A stretch of 64,000 bases of DNA, taken from positions 34,134 through 98,133 of the forward strand of contig JABSPK010000013.1 of NCBI GenBank assembly GCA_013214065.1. The letters run 5' to 3'. The notes under the pieces were generated by a model. The model was given only the letters and a program-made list of their open reading frames with translations. It was not told the origin of the DNA and ran no database searches. Positions 53,405 through 63,008 of the stretch are shown in pieces. The first letter of the stretch is position 1, and each line of letters starts with the position of its first letter. A program made the translations under genes and the position numbers. This DNA is from Flavobacteriaceae bacterium (GTDB lineage Bacteria > Bacteroidota > Bacteroidia > Flavobacteriales > Flavobacteriaceae).

Positions 53405-56400
53405 TTAACGGTACAAGGTAAAGTGACCGACGAACTGTTGCTGCTCTTGATCATTGGCATTGACCACGTACCAGTAGTCCCCAGTCGGTAGCGGTTGTCC
53501 TTCGTAGGTTCCGTCCCAGCCTTTGACTTCATCCAAAATGGCCACTACCCGACCGTAACGGTCATAGATCTTGACTTCGATGTTGGGGAAGAATTCGCTG
53601 TTCTCCGGAAACCAAAGGTCGTTCAGGTTATCTCCATCGGGGGTAAAGAAGTCGGGGAACTCGGGCATCCCTTCAAAGTTGAAAGGCATGACCAGATTGG
53701 CCACACAGCCGTTTTGGTCGCGTACCATGATCTCAATGGTCGAATCGAAATTGATAGTAAAAATGTTCACATCGCCGAATGATTCGCCTTGAAAGAAGTA
53801 TTCATAGCCTCCGAAACCTCCGGTCGCGATGGCGGTGATTTCATTAGGGCCGGTTTTTTCGGCCTCCAACACCAGGGGTTCATAGGCGTCGATCTCAAAC
53901 TCGGCCATGGTGATACATCCGTTTTGGTGGTAGACATACACGATATGCGGACCGGGTGCCAAATCACCGAATACCCGGGTATGGTTGGCCACGGTAATAT
54001 CATCGACATCCAAAGAGAACAGCAGTTCCGGGATCAGGTTGGTCTGGGTGATCTCGATGTTCGTCGTGCTGTTCGGGAAGATGCCATCACAACCATAAGT
54101 GACTATGGGTTCGGCCACCAAATCGATTCCGATTCCGACCTCAACCACCACATTGGTTTCACAGCCTGCGGCATCGCGAACGAAAATCACGTAGGTCTCC
54201 CCACCCAATAGGTTATCAAAGAACAATGCATCGTTTTGCACGAAATCAGCGTCTTCGGCAGAATTGACACTGGTGTAGTAGGGCGCCGTTCCTCCCATAA
54301 CCTGGAGGGTCACCGTACCATCACCATCCCCCAAACAGGTTTCCGGAGTGGCATCGGCAATACCCGCAACCAGTTCCATAGGTTGATCGATCACCACTGT
54401 TTGTGTAATCGTACACCCCAGTTCATCTTGGATGATGATATCGTATTGTCGCGGTGACAAGCCATCAAAGGTCTTCCTATTCGGGTTACTAGGATCGTCG
54501 CCTTCAAAGAACTCACTTAGGGTATCTGAGATAGAATAACGGATCACTCCGGTTCCCCCGCTGGCTTCCAAGATGATGCGACCATCGGCAGCACCGAAAC
54601 AGGTGGCATCCTGGACCTCGAAATAGTCCAAAACCAAAGGCGGCTTCGGCTCGATTACAATAGGTGGGGAAATGGTCTCACATCCGCCACTTCTTGCAAA
54701 GACATAATAGGTGCCCGCGTCAAGGTTCCTGAAAATCCCTGAATCTTGGAAATCACGGACGGTATTGGCCGGAGTCGGGTTCGGAGGGGTATCCGAACTC
54801 AACAGCGCATAGCTGTAGTTGCCAATGCCCCCAAAGGCTTCCGAACGGATGATACCCGTTGGTTCATCGGCACAGTTGATGATCGCATTGGCCAAATCCA
54901 AACTGATCACTAGTGGCGCGGCGGGATCCAAAGATATTTGGTTCGAACGCTCAAAGGGGCATCCGTTGGAGTTTTGTACATCGTATTGGAACGGTCCTGG
55001 GTCGAGGGTAATGTCTTCGGCAATCTCAACGGAGGTGGCCAATGGATCGGTCGTACTAAAAGGTACGAAGGGATCCGCGGTACCCGAACGGCGATAGAAA
55101 TAGCTAACCCCTAATTCAGGGTTGGTCACCGTAAGCAACATGCGACCTAAGTCCCCACAACCCGGGGGTTGTAATTCCACCAATTCGGCGATTACGATTT
55201 CAGGGTCTTGAACGGTTATCGGCACCGTGGTAAAGCTACAGTTCCATCCGTCGAAAACGGTAATCGTATAATCACCCGCGGCCAAGTTCTGGAATTGGGG
55301 TGTGGTTTGTAAACCACTATCGGTGCCATCCGACAAGCGGTTCAATTGGAACAGGTAGTTGCCCGCTCCTTGACCCCCAACGATGTTGAAAGCTTCTATG
55401 GCCCCGTTATTGTCATTATTACACTGCAATGGATTGATGACTTGGATGTCGGCCGTAATCGGGGTCGGCAGGGCCAAGTTCAAGGTATTGGTGGCGATAC
55501 AGCCGTTGGCATCCCTGACGTTGACGGTATAGGTACCGGTCGATAAGCCTGAAAATATAGGGTCCGTATTCGGGAAATCGGTCAAGACGGTCACCCCATC
55601 GATGTCGATCAATTGGTATTCGAAAGTACCCCAGCCCCCATCACCGGTCGCCGTAATCTCCCCGAGTCCGGGTACATTACAGGTCACATCGGCGGTTTGC
55701 AACAAGGCAACGGTCAGGGCCCTATCGGGCGATCGTACCGTAGTCACATTACTGACCACATCACAAAATGGGGCGTCAAGGGCCTCGACGTGTACGACTA
55801 GGTTACCGGCCGGTAAGCCCGTGATGATCTCAGGCGAATTGATCGGTGCGTTGGTATCAAAACTTCCGGTCACCCCGGTCGAAGTTTCCACTCCGGCATT
55901 GTCTCGCGAGAACACCTCGTATTGGTACATGCCACTGTAGTTGTTGATCGCAAGGCTGATCTCACCATCCATCCCATTGAAACAGGTTACAGGACGGACC
56001 TCGGCAATTACCGCCTCTATGGTATTGTATTCGGGCATGTTCACTACGGCGGTCAGGTAGGTACATCCCCCACTTCCTAAATCGGTAACCGCGAAAATAT
56101 AATCTCCCGGAACCGCGATATCCCAGGTCACCGTATCGGTCCCTCCTGAATTTTGGGCAGGTTCGGAGCCCAAAGGCAAGATCTCGACTTCATAATTTCC
56201 TGGACCTTGATCGATGATGATATCGATCGAACCCGGGCTGACCCCTACACCGGTAGCATCACAGTTGATCGGATTGACCGCATAACTGAAGGTCAGATCG
56301 GTCGGGGCGTTGATATTCACCGTACTGTAGGCCTCACATCCGTTTTGATCCCTTACGGTGATCAAAATCGATTGGTTGGTACCGTTATCGATGATCTCGA

Positions 56401-59400
56401 AAACATTACTGGTTTGGAAGTTGGTTCCATCAAAGGCCGGCGTACCGTCGTTCATGCTGTAGGTGTAGGGTCCGGTTCCCGTTGCGGTTCCGGATCCATC
56501 CCCATTATCATCCACGAAAGCGGTAATGGTGGCCGTACTGAATTGGTTGCTCGCCGGGTTACATGAAAACTCGGTGTTGGCGGTATCCAGTTGTAGTGCG
56601 GTGGGTTCCGAAATCACGATATCGGTCGAGCGATCCGAACAACCACGGTTCGAAACGACTTCCACCTGGTAGGTTCCTTGACCCAGATTATCAAAAACGG
56701 AAGACCCTTGTGGTCCGGCCACGATGGTCGTGGTGGCCCCATCGTATAGGATGTAACTCAATGGGGTATCGGTATCCGTTCCGGGTTGCAGGTCTACCGA
56801 GATGCTGCCGTCATTGGCGCCGTTACAAGTAATCGAGGTACTTGGTGTCGCCACGATGACCGGGGTATCGACCGTCGATACATTGACAATGGCATTGTCG
56901 GAACAGAGCGGGATGGTATTCGAACTCAAGTCGGTCACCAAGATGTCATAATCCCCTGGAGGGATGCTATTGAATACGTTGGAGCTTTGCGGGGCACCGA
57001 TAGGCAACAAGGTACCAGCGTCACGCAATTGGAACTCGAAATTACCACTACCTCCGGTGGTGTTTACCGTAATCACTCCGTCGCCCGCATTACAGGTCGG
57101 TACGGAAGTGGCATCAGCGGTAATCGAGAAAAAGTCAAAGACCTCGGCGGTGATGGTAGCGGTACAGCCATTACCATCGCGAATGGTGATCAAATAACTC
57201 CCCGGATTCGGCACTACGAAATTCGGGCTGTCTTGGAAACCGCTTCCGATATCGTATTGGAAGGTGGTTTCGGGTGCCGGACCGCTAGTCAACGGGGCCG
57301 TCACGTTGATTTGATAACCACTGGTCGCGGTACACTGATTGATTACGTCGATCGTCGGGCTAGGCACCCCGGCACTTTCGGTGACCGTTGCGGTCACCAT
57401 ATTGGTACATCCACTAGCGCCTTCAATATAGAAGTCATAGGTCGTGGGGTACGGACCGGCAATCTCAAAACTCGTATCGGCAGCAAAGGTCGTCGGTGCC
57501 GGGTCCCCGGTAGGGACATAGGCAAAATTGTAGGGTGCGGTACCTCCAAATCCACGAACCGTAATCAAAGCATTCGAATTACAGGTAGCCGCAATATTGG
57601 CATCGATCGCAATGCCCGGAATATCTTGGGTTATCAACACCAATTCGCTGGCACTACAGCCGGTATTGTCGTCGGTTACGATGATCTGGTAGTTCGCCGG
57701 CGGTAAATTGGTGAAGGTTCCATTGTATGGGATCGGTTCATTGGTCAAGGAGGTCGGTCCCGAAACCGTTGCACCAGTATCGGTATTTTCCAAGGTAATC
57801 GTAATATCGGCCGGACTCGGTGCAATACCGGTCACTTGGTAGTTGATCTCTCCTGTGCCTGCAATATCACAGGAAGCGAAGGTGGAGGTTGCAGTCACAT
57901 CGATCGGACTCGGCGGGGTGATCGGATCGATCTGTTCGATATAGATACAACCCAGCGCGTCACGAACCTCAACGAAGTAGGTCACCCCGAAAGTGACCAC
58001 AGCTGAAAAGTCGTGGATATCGATACCATTGACATTGGCTAAAACAAAGGTAGGGTCACCGACCAACCGGAATTCGTATGGAGCCGTTCCGCCAACTGCT
58101 TGTACCCGATACGAAATAAAGGGATCGGAACAATTCGCAGGAGGGGCATCCAATGGAATCAGGTCCAATTGGTTTTGTTCGATAACGGCCACATCACGGT
58201 CTTCACAGCCAGAGGCATCGCGGGTGACCACGGTATAGCTTCCCTCCGCCAAACCAGCGAAATTCTCAGATGTACTTGCCGTACCCAAAGAAGAGGCGAC
58301 CAAGGTTCCTGTAAGATCGTAAACCTCATAATCGAAGGGGGCCGTTCCGTTCAAGATATCCGCGGTAATCGAACCCAAGGTCTGTGGAGGGGCCGAACAG
58401 GTAGCGGGATTGGCCGTTACATCCGTATCCAGCGGATCGCTGGTCAAAACGGTCGCCGAAATCGGGCTACTGATACAGCCACGGCTATCGCGAATGAAAA
58501 AGTTCGAATAGGTACCTGGGGCATAACCGGCGAATACATTTTGATTGCCGAAGGTCGCACCACCATCATTACTGAACTGGTATGGCGGCACCCCTTGGGT
58601 CGTATCCGGGATCAATTCAACGATTCCGCTATTCAGGTCCCCACATTGGGTGTCGGTGGCAACGGCGGTACCGGCAATGGTTTCTTGCGGGGTAATGGTC
58701 ACGTCGTTCGAGGTGTTCTCACAGCCTTGCGAATCACGTACGACAAAACGATAGGTCGTATCAGCGGTGATGGACCCGTCATTGGGCACGAAGAAGACGA
58801 AACTGTTTCCGGTGATCGGTACGTTGCTCGTAGTCAAAGTTCCATTGATGTAAACGTCGTAGTCGACATAATTGCTTCCTGCAGGATATCCATTCGAAAT
58901 ATTGACCTGGATTTCCCCATCAGGACCGGAACATTCCAGTTCCCTGATGATACTGGCATTGGCGATGATCTGGGGCGCGATGGTCGCCGTGACGGTATCA
59001 CGACAATCGTTGGCATCGACCACTTCGATCGTATAGGTGCCGGGGGTGAGACCGGTAAAACTGTTGCTAGCGCCGAGTGGGCCACCATTAATACGGTATT
59101 CGTATGGGGCCGACCCGGAGGTAGCATTTACGACTAGGGAAGCAGCGTCGAAAGCATCATAACAGAAGTCCGACGCCGCATTGTCCACAGTCAAAACCGG
59201 CGTGCTCAAGGCATTAAGGCTGAAGGTATCGGTGACCGTACATCCATTGAGGTCGGTTACCGAAACCGTATAAGTTCCGTCTTGTGATAGTCCGGCAAAG
59301 ACAGGGCTGTTTTGGGGCCCTCGTGTTGAACTATCGGGTTGGGTCAAGGTATAGCGGTTACCACCCCAACCCCCAGAGGTGTTCACGTTCACACTTCCGA

Positions 59401-61723
59401 TATTCCCATTTTGGCAGCTCATGGCATCGACATCCAAAAGATCGATGTTCAAAGCCGCGGCAGGTCCTTCAATAGTCAAGGTAGCCGTATCGGTACAGTT
59501 GGTCTCCTCATCGGTTACCGTAATCACATAGCTTCCCGCAGCCAATCCGGTCAAATCAACGGTACCGCTGTTCTGGCCGGTAAAGACCGTTCCGCCATCG
59601 ATGCTGTAACTGTAAGTGGTGTTGAATCCGTCGACCAGGTACCTTCCCGTGCCATCGGAATCCCCGAAACAGGTAATGGGACTGATTTGTTGGGCCTGGG
59701 CCTCGATGGAGCTGATATCGGTTATAGCGAAGTTTTCATCATACGAACAGCCCGCATTGTCGGTCACCCTAAAGGTATAGGTACCCAATCCGAGTCCCGT
59801 AAAGGTATCGTTGGTCCCGTTATTGACCACACTAGCCGCCGGAGCGATAATTTCATAGGTATATGGAGCCACTCCGTCGGTTACGGTTAGGGTGACCGAC
59901 GCCGTAGTGGTGATGCAATCCAAACTGGATATGGCGAAATCAAGATCGGTGGGTTTGTCCAAAGCGGCGAAAACGATATCAGGCAAGGCTTCTACGCATC
60001 CATTGGCGTCACGCACCAATGGGGTATAGGTCCCGACACCAAGATTCGTAAAGGTGGTGGTGGTACTAAAGCCAGCACCGATACTGAATTCATAAGGCCC
60101 TGTACCTCCTGACACCCCGCTAATACTGATTTGACCTCCATTTTCATTGGCACAATCCGGTGTAGCATCCGCAGTGGCGGTGGCATTGATGGTGGTCGGG
60201 GTACCGACGGTCGCGTTCTGGGCGGGAGTCGTACAGGTGAAGGAATCCTGGGTATACCGGAGCATGATATTATAGCTGCCCGGAGCCAAGTTCGAAAATA
60301 CGTTACTGACCTGATAGTTGACCCCGTTGTCAATGCTGTATTCGATATTATATCCGAAACCGTTGGTGAGATTGACGATGATCTGACCGTCATTGGCACC
60401 ACCGCAATTCGCATCCATTTCGGTGATGGTAAAAGTGGGCGGAGGGATGTCTTGTACGTCTACGGAGCCTGAACGTTGGCAGCCGTTGGCATCTTCGACC
60501 AAGATGGTGTAAGTGCCCGAGGTGGTCACGGCGAAGGTCGCCGTACCGGTATACGGTCCGCTGAAGTTGGTTCCGCCATCCAAACTGTAGCGATACGGGG
60601 CGGTCCCTCCTGAGGTGTTCAAGGTCACATCGACCGAGGTAGCCCCACAACCAAAACTATCGGAAGCCGTTGCCGAAACATCCAAGGGGCTGATGCCACT
60701 ACCGATTTCAATAGGGTCGCTGTTAATATCAGTGGTCACCGTAACATCACAGTCATTCGTCTCGACGCGAACGGTGTAGACTCCGGAACCGACGTTGGCG
60801 AAGGTATACGAATCGGCACCATCAGGGCCGAAGGTATCGACCGTAACCCCGTTTTTGATCAAACGATAGGTGTAAAAGCCGGGTACGCCCGAAACTTGTA
60901 CGTCGATACTACCCTGCTCGCCACTACACTGAATATCGTTTTTGGAGACGTCAACGGTCATATCCAAACTGCTCACGGTTACCGTGTTCGATGGGAAAAG
61001 GCAAGCACTGGAAGCCACGTCTTTCAAACGCACCCAAACCATATAGTCGCCCGGGGCGGTGACATCGAAATACGGGTCATCCTGGTAGGGCCCAGCAGAA
61101 GTATTCAAACTGTACTCATAACCGATAGGAACGTTTGTAATTTCTACCCTACCAGGGTTACCGCATATGATATCCTCAAAAATCAATTGGGGATCCAATG
61201 GATTTTGAGTGACTTTGAAATAGTAGAATTGTCCCGAATCGACCCGGACCCGATATTCACCAGCAGCGCTGAGATCGTAGGTAGCATTGGTGCCGACCGT
61301 ATTCCAGGTACAGGAGGTATTGATCGTGGGACAGTCATCGACCACCGTCGGTGCGCAGGTGTTGGGATCCAACTGCTGCCATTCATAGCTCCCCCCCGAT
61401 TGGGAAAGGGAGATGGTCCGCACATCGCTGGTACCACATAAAAAGAACTTGGCCAGCGTACTTCCGTCATTGGGGCATACCACTTCTTCATTGGCACCCT
61501 GAATGATCGTCATGAACATGGGTGCAGCTTCGAAAGTCGTATCGAAGGTGGCTGTCTGCCCTTCCAAAGACTCGGGAAGCGAGGTTTCGTTTTCCGCCAC
61601 CTTAGGAAACAACAGCTCTGCTCGAAGTATGGTATTCGAGTGGGTAACCGCTGAAAATACTACAATTGATGAAAACACCAATAGCACGGCATTCAGAAGA
61701 CGCCTTGTCGGTTTGCTGGGCAT
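53405..61723 (-). CDS. Giant SprB-repeat adhesin with type IX (type B) sorting domain
   Basis: A 2772-residue surface protein. After an atypical signal region (LLNAVLLVFSSIVVFSAVTH) it has about 28 SprB-like repeats of ~80-90 residues, each opening with a conserved Cys (for example QDATCFGAADGRIILEASGG; TPETCLGDGDGTVTLQVMGG) and a YxFSIDGG-type core. The end has the T9SS type B / gliding-motility C-terminal domain (FFTPDGDNLNDLWFPEN; VKIYDRYGRVVAILDEVKGW; GDYWYVVNANDQEQQQFVGH). It should be exported by the type IX system as a cell-surface adhesin. No sprF gene lies beside it. Confidence 0.95.
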   Translation of the reverse strand: MPSKPTRRLLNAVLLVFSSIVVFSAVTHSNTILRAELLFPKVAENETSLPESLEGQTATFDTTFEAAPMFMTIIQGANEEVVCPNDGSTLAKFFLCGTSDVRTISLSQSGGSYEWQQLDPNTCAPTVVDDCPTINTSCTWNTVGTNATYDLSAAGEYRVRVDSGQFYYFKVTQNPLDPQLIFEDIICGNPGRVEITNVPIGYEYSLNTSAGPYQDDPYFDVTAPGDYMVWVRLKDVASSACLFPSNTVTVSSLDMTVDVSKNDIQCSGEQGSIDVQVSGVPGFYTYRLIKNGVTVDTFGPDGADSYTFANVGSGVYTVRVETNDCDVTVTTDINSDPIEIGSGISPLDVSATASDSFGCGATSVDVTLNTSGGTAPYRYSLDGGTNFSGPYTGTATFAVTTSGTYTILVEDANGCQRSGSVDVQDIPPPTFTITEMDANCGGANDGQIIVNLTNGFGYNIEYSIDNGVNYQVSNVFSNLAPGSYNIMLRYTQDSFTCTTPAQNATVGTPTTINATATADATPDCANENGGQISISGVSGGTGPYEFSIGAGFSTTTTFTNLGVGTYTPLVRDANGCVEALPDIVFAALDKPTDLDFAISSLDCITTTASVTLTVTDGVAPYTYEIIAPAASVVNNGTNDTFTGLGLGTYTFRVTDNAGCSYDENFAITDISSIEAQAQQISPITCFGDSDGTGRYLVDGFNTTYSYSIDGGTVFTGQNSGTVDLTGLAAGSYVITVTDEETNCTDTATLTIEGPAAALNIDLLDVDAMSCQNGNIGSVNVNTSGGWGGNRYTLTQPDSSTRGPQNSPVFAGLSQDGTYTVSVTDLNGCTVTDTFSLNALSTPVLTVDNAASDFCYDAFDAASLVVNATSGSAPYEYRINGGPLGASNSFTGLTPGTYTIEVVDANDCRDTVTATIAPQIIANASIIRELECSGPDGEIQVNISNGYPAGSNYVDYDVYINGTLTTSNVPITGNSFVFFVPNDGSITADTTYRFVVRDSQGCENTSNDVTITPQETIAGTAVATDTQCGDLNSGIVELIPDTTQGVPPYQFSNDGGATFGNQNVFAGYAPGTYSNFFIRDSRGCISSPISATVLTSDPLDTDVTANPATCSAPPQTLGSITADILNGTAPFDYEVYDLTGTLVASSLGTASTSENFAGLAEGSYTVVTRDASGCEDRDVAVIEQNQLDLIPLDAPPANCSDPFISYRVQAVGGTAPYEFRLVGDPTFVLANVNGIDIHDFSAVVTFGVTYFVEVRDALGCIYIEQIDPITPPSPIDVTATSTFASCDIAGTGEINYQVTGIAPSPADITITLENTDTGATVSGPTSLTNEPIPYNGTFTNLPPANYQIIVTDDNTGCSASELVLITQDIPGIAIDANIAATCNSNALITVRGFGGTAPYNFAYVPTGDPAPTTFAADTSFEIAGPYPTTYDFYIEGASGCTNMVTATVTESAGVPSPTIDVINQCTATSGYQINVTAPLTSGPAPETTFQYDIGSGFQDSPNFVVPNPGSYLITIRDGNGCTATITAEVFDFFSITADATSVPTCNAGDGVITVNTTGGSGNFEFQLRDAGTLLPIGAPQSSNVFNSIPPGDYDILVTDLSSNTIPLCSDNAIVNVSTVDTPVIVATPSTSITCNGANDGSISVDLQPGTDTDTPLSYILYDGATTTIVAGPQGSSVFDNLGQGTYQVEVVSNRGCSDRSTDIVISEPTALQLDTANTEFSCNPASNQFSTATITAFVDDNGDGSGTATGTGPYTYSMNDGTPAFDGTNFQTSNVFEIIDNGTNQSILITVRDQNGCEAYSTVNINAPTDLTFSYAVNPINCDATGVGVSPGSIDIIIDQGPGNYEVEILPLGSEPAQNSGGTDTVTWDIAVPGDYIFAVTDLGSGGCTYLTAVVNMPEYNTIEAVIAEVRPVTCFNGMDGEISLAINNYSGMYQYEVFSRDNAGVETSTGVTGSFDTNAPINSPEIITGLPAGNLVVHVEALDAPFCDVVSNVTTVRSPDRALTVALLQTADVTCNVPGLGEITATGDGGWGTFEYQLIDIDGVTVLTDFPNTDPIFSGLSTGTYTVNVRDANGCIATNTLNLALPTPITADIQVINPLQCNNDNNGAIEAFNIVGGQGAGNYLFQLNRLSDGTDSGLQTTPQFQNLAAGDYTITVFDGWNCSFTTVPITVQDPEIVIAELVELQPPGCGDLGRMLLTVTNPELGVSYFYRRSGTADPFVPFSTTDPLATSVEIAEDITLDPGPFQYDVQNSNGCPFERSNQISLDPAAPLVISLDLANAIINCADEPTGIIRSEAFGGIGNYSYALLSSDTPPNPTPANTVRDFQDSGIFRNLDAGTYYVFARSGGCETISPPIVIEPKPPLVLDYFEVQDATCFGAADGRIILEASGGTGVIRYSISDTLSEFFEGDDPSNPNRKTFDGLSPRQYDIIIQDELGCTITQTVVIDQPMELVAGIADATPETCLGDGDGTVTLQVMGGTAPYYTSVNSAEDADFVQNDALFFDNLLGGETYVIFVRDAAGCETNVVVEVGIGIDLVAEPIVTYGCDGIFPNSTTNIEITQTNLIPELLFSLDVDDITVANHTRVFGDLAPGPHIVYVYHQNGCITMAEFEIDAYEPLVLEAEKTGPNEITAIATGGFGGYEYFFQGESFGDVNIFTINFDSTIEIMVRDQNGCVANLVMPFNFEGMPEFPDFFTPDGDNLNDLWFPENSEFFPNIEVKIYDRYGRVVAILDEVKGWDGTYEGQPLPTGDYWYVVNANDQEQQQFVGHFTLYR

Positions 61724-61874
61724 AGGTTAAGCTCGGTTATGATAAGAATATCAGATTTGGGACCTCAATATTCTAAAATCGTAATGGTTTGACTTATAGC
61801 ATTATTTTTTACTTACTTTGAACGCCACTAAGGTGTCATTCAACTAACTTTCTATACATTTTAACGATAAAACT

Positions 61875-62993
61875 ATGAAAAAGTGTGTGATCTATCCCTA
61901 TTTTTCCGTTGTACTGCTCACCCAAGCCTGCGGACAAAAGACGGATGCCAGCATCAACACCCCCGCAAATGTCTCATTTACAGCTAATTTAGTTATCGAC
62001 AAGCTCGAAAACCCCTGGGGTATGGCCTTTTTGCCCGATGGGGCGGTTTTGGTTACTGAAAAGTCGGGGAAACTTTTGCATGTCAAGGCGGGAAAAACCA
62101 CCGAAATCAAGGGACTACCGGAAGTTAAAGTGCTGGGACAAGGCGGATTGATGGATATTGAACCCCATCCCGATTTCAAAACCAACAAACTCGTTTACCT
62201 TTCCTTCGCTTCGGCAGAAGGGGAAGGGCGTGGGGCGAATACGGCCATCCTTCGCGCCAAACTTGAAAAGGATCGATTGACCCAACAAAAAGTATTGTAC
62301 AAAGCAGCCCCCAACTCCAGCAAACCCTACCATTTCGGTTCGCGGATCACCTTCGACGATGAAGGGTATCTCTATTTTTCAGTCGGAGACCGGGGCAGTC
62401 GCGACAAAAACCCCCAATCGGTCGAACGCGACGGGGGCAAGATCTACCGCTTGCATGATGACGGCCGCATTCCGGAAGACAACCCTTTCTATAAGCGTTC
62501 CGGGGCCAAAAAAGCCGTGTACAGCTATGGGCATCGCAATCCGCAGGGCCTTTTGAAAAACCCGTTTACCGGTGAGATTTGGGAACATGAACACGGGCCC
62601 AGGGGCGGTGACGAGATCAACATCATCCGAAAAGGTAAAAACTACGGCTGGCCGATCATCACCTATGGGATCAATTATAGCGGAACGCGTATCACCGATG
62701 AAACCGCCCGTGAAGGCATGGAACAACCACTATATCAGTGGACCCCGTCGATCGCACCTTGTGGAATGGCGTTTGTGGACTCCGACACCTATCCGGACTG
62801 GAAAGGCAACTTGCTGGTCGGCTCGCTATCCTTCCAATATCTCGAACGATTGGTGCTTGAAGACGGTAAAGTCACCTATCGTGAAAAACTGTTGGATGGG
62901 ATGGGTCGTGTGCGCAGTGTCGAACAAGCCCCCGACGGCTATATTTACGTCGGTATCGAGGGCAAAGGCATTTACCGTTTGGAAACTAAATAG
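61875..62993 (+). CDS. PQQ-type aldose sugar dehydrogenase, lipoprotein
   Basis: A 372-residue protein with a lipobox (SVVLLTQACGQ). The six-bladed soluble quinoprotein glucose/aldose dehydrogenase fold is shown by NPWGMAFLPDGAVLVTEKSG, GQGGLMDIEPHPDF, HFGSRITFDDEGYLYFSVGD, YGHRNPQGL and HEHGPRGGDEINII. The HG/GPRGGDE segment lines the PQQ and calcium site in known homologues. It oxidises sugars outside the cytoplasm. Divergent from the giant adhesin across 151 bases. Confidence 0.92.
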   Translation: MKKCVIYPYFSVVLLTQACGQKTDASINTPANVSFTANLVIDKLENPWGMAFLPDGAVLVTEKSGKLLHVKAGKTTEIKGLPEVKVLGQGGLMDIEPHPDFKTNKLVYLSFASAEGEGRGANTAILRAKLEKDRLTQQKVLYKAAPNSSKPYHFGSRITFDDEGYLYFSVGDRGSRDKNPQSVERDGGKIYRLHDDGRIPEDNPFYKRSGAKKAVYSYGHRNPQGLLKNPFTGEIWEHEHGPRGGDEINIIRKGKNYGWPIITYGINYSGTRITDETAREGMEQPLYQWTPSIAPCGMAFVDSDTYPDWKGNLLVGSLSFQYLERLVLEDGKVTYREKLLDGMGRVRSVEQAPDGYIYVGIEGKGIYRLETK

Positions 62994-63008
62994 GAAAGGG
63001 GGCTTTTC

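Noticed and set aside
56786..59137. Long plus-strand frames (306 and 345 codons) inside the adhesin gene
   Set aside because: They mirror the repeated codon pattern of the minus-strand adhesin, contain repeated low-complexity peptide and no recognisable domain.
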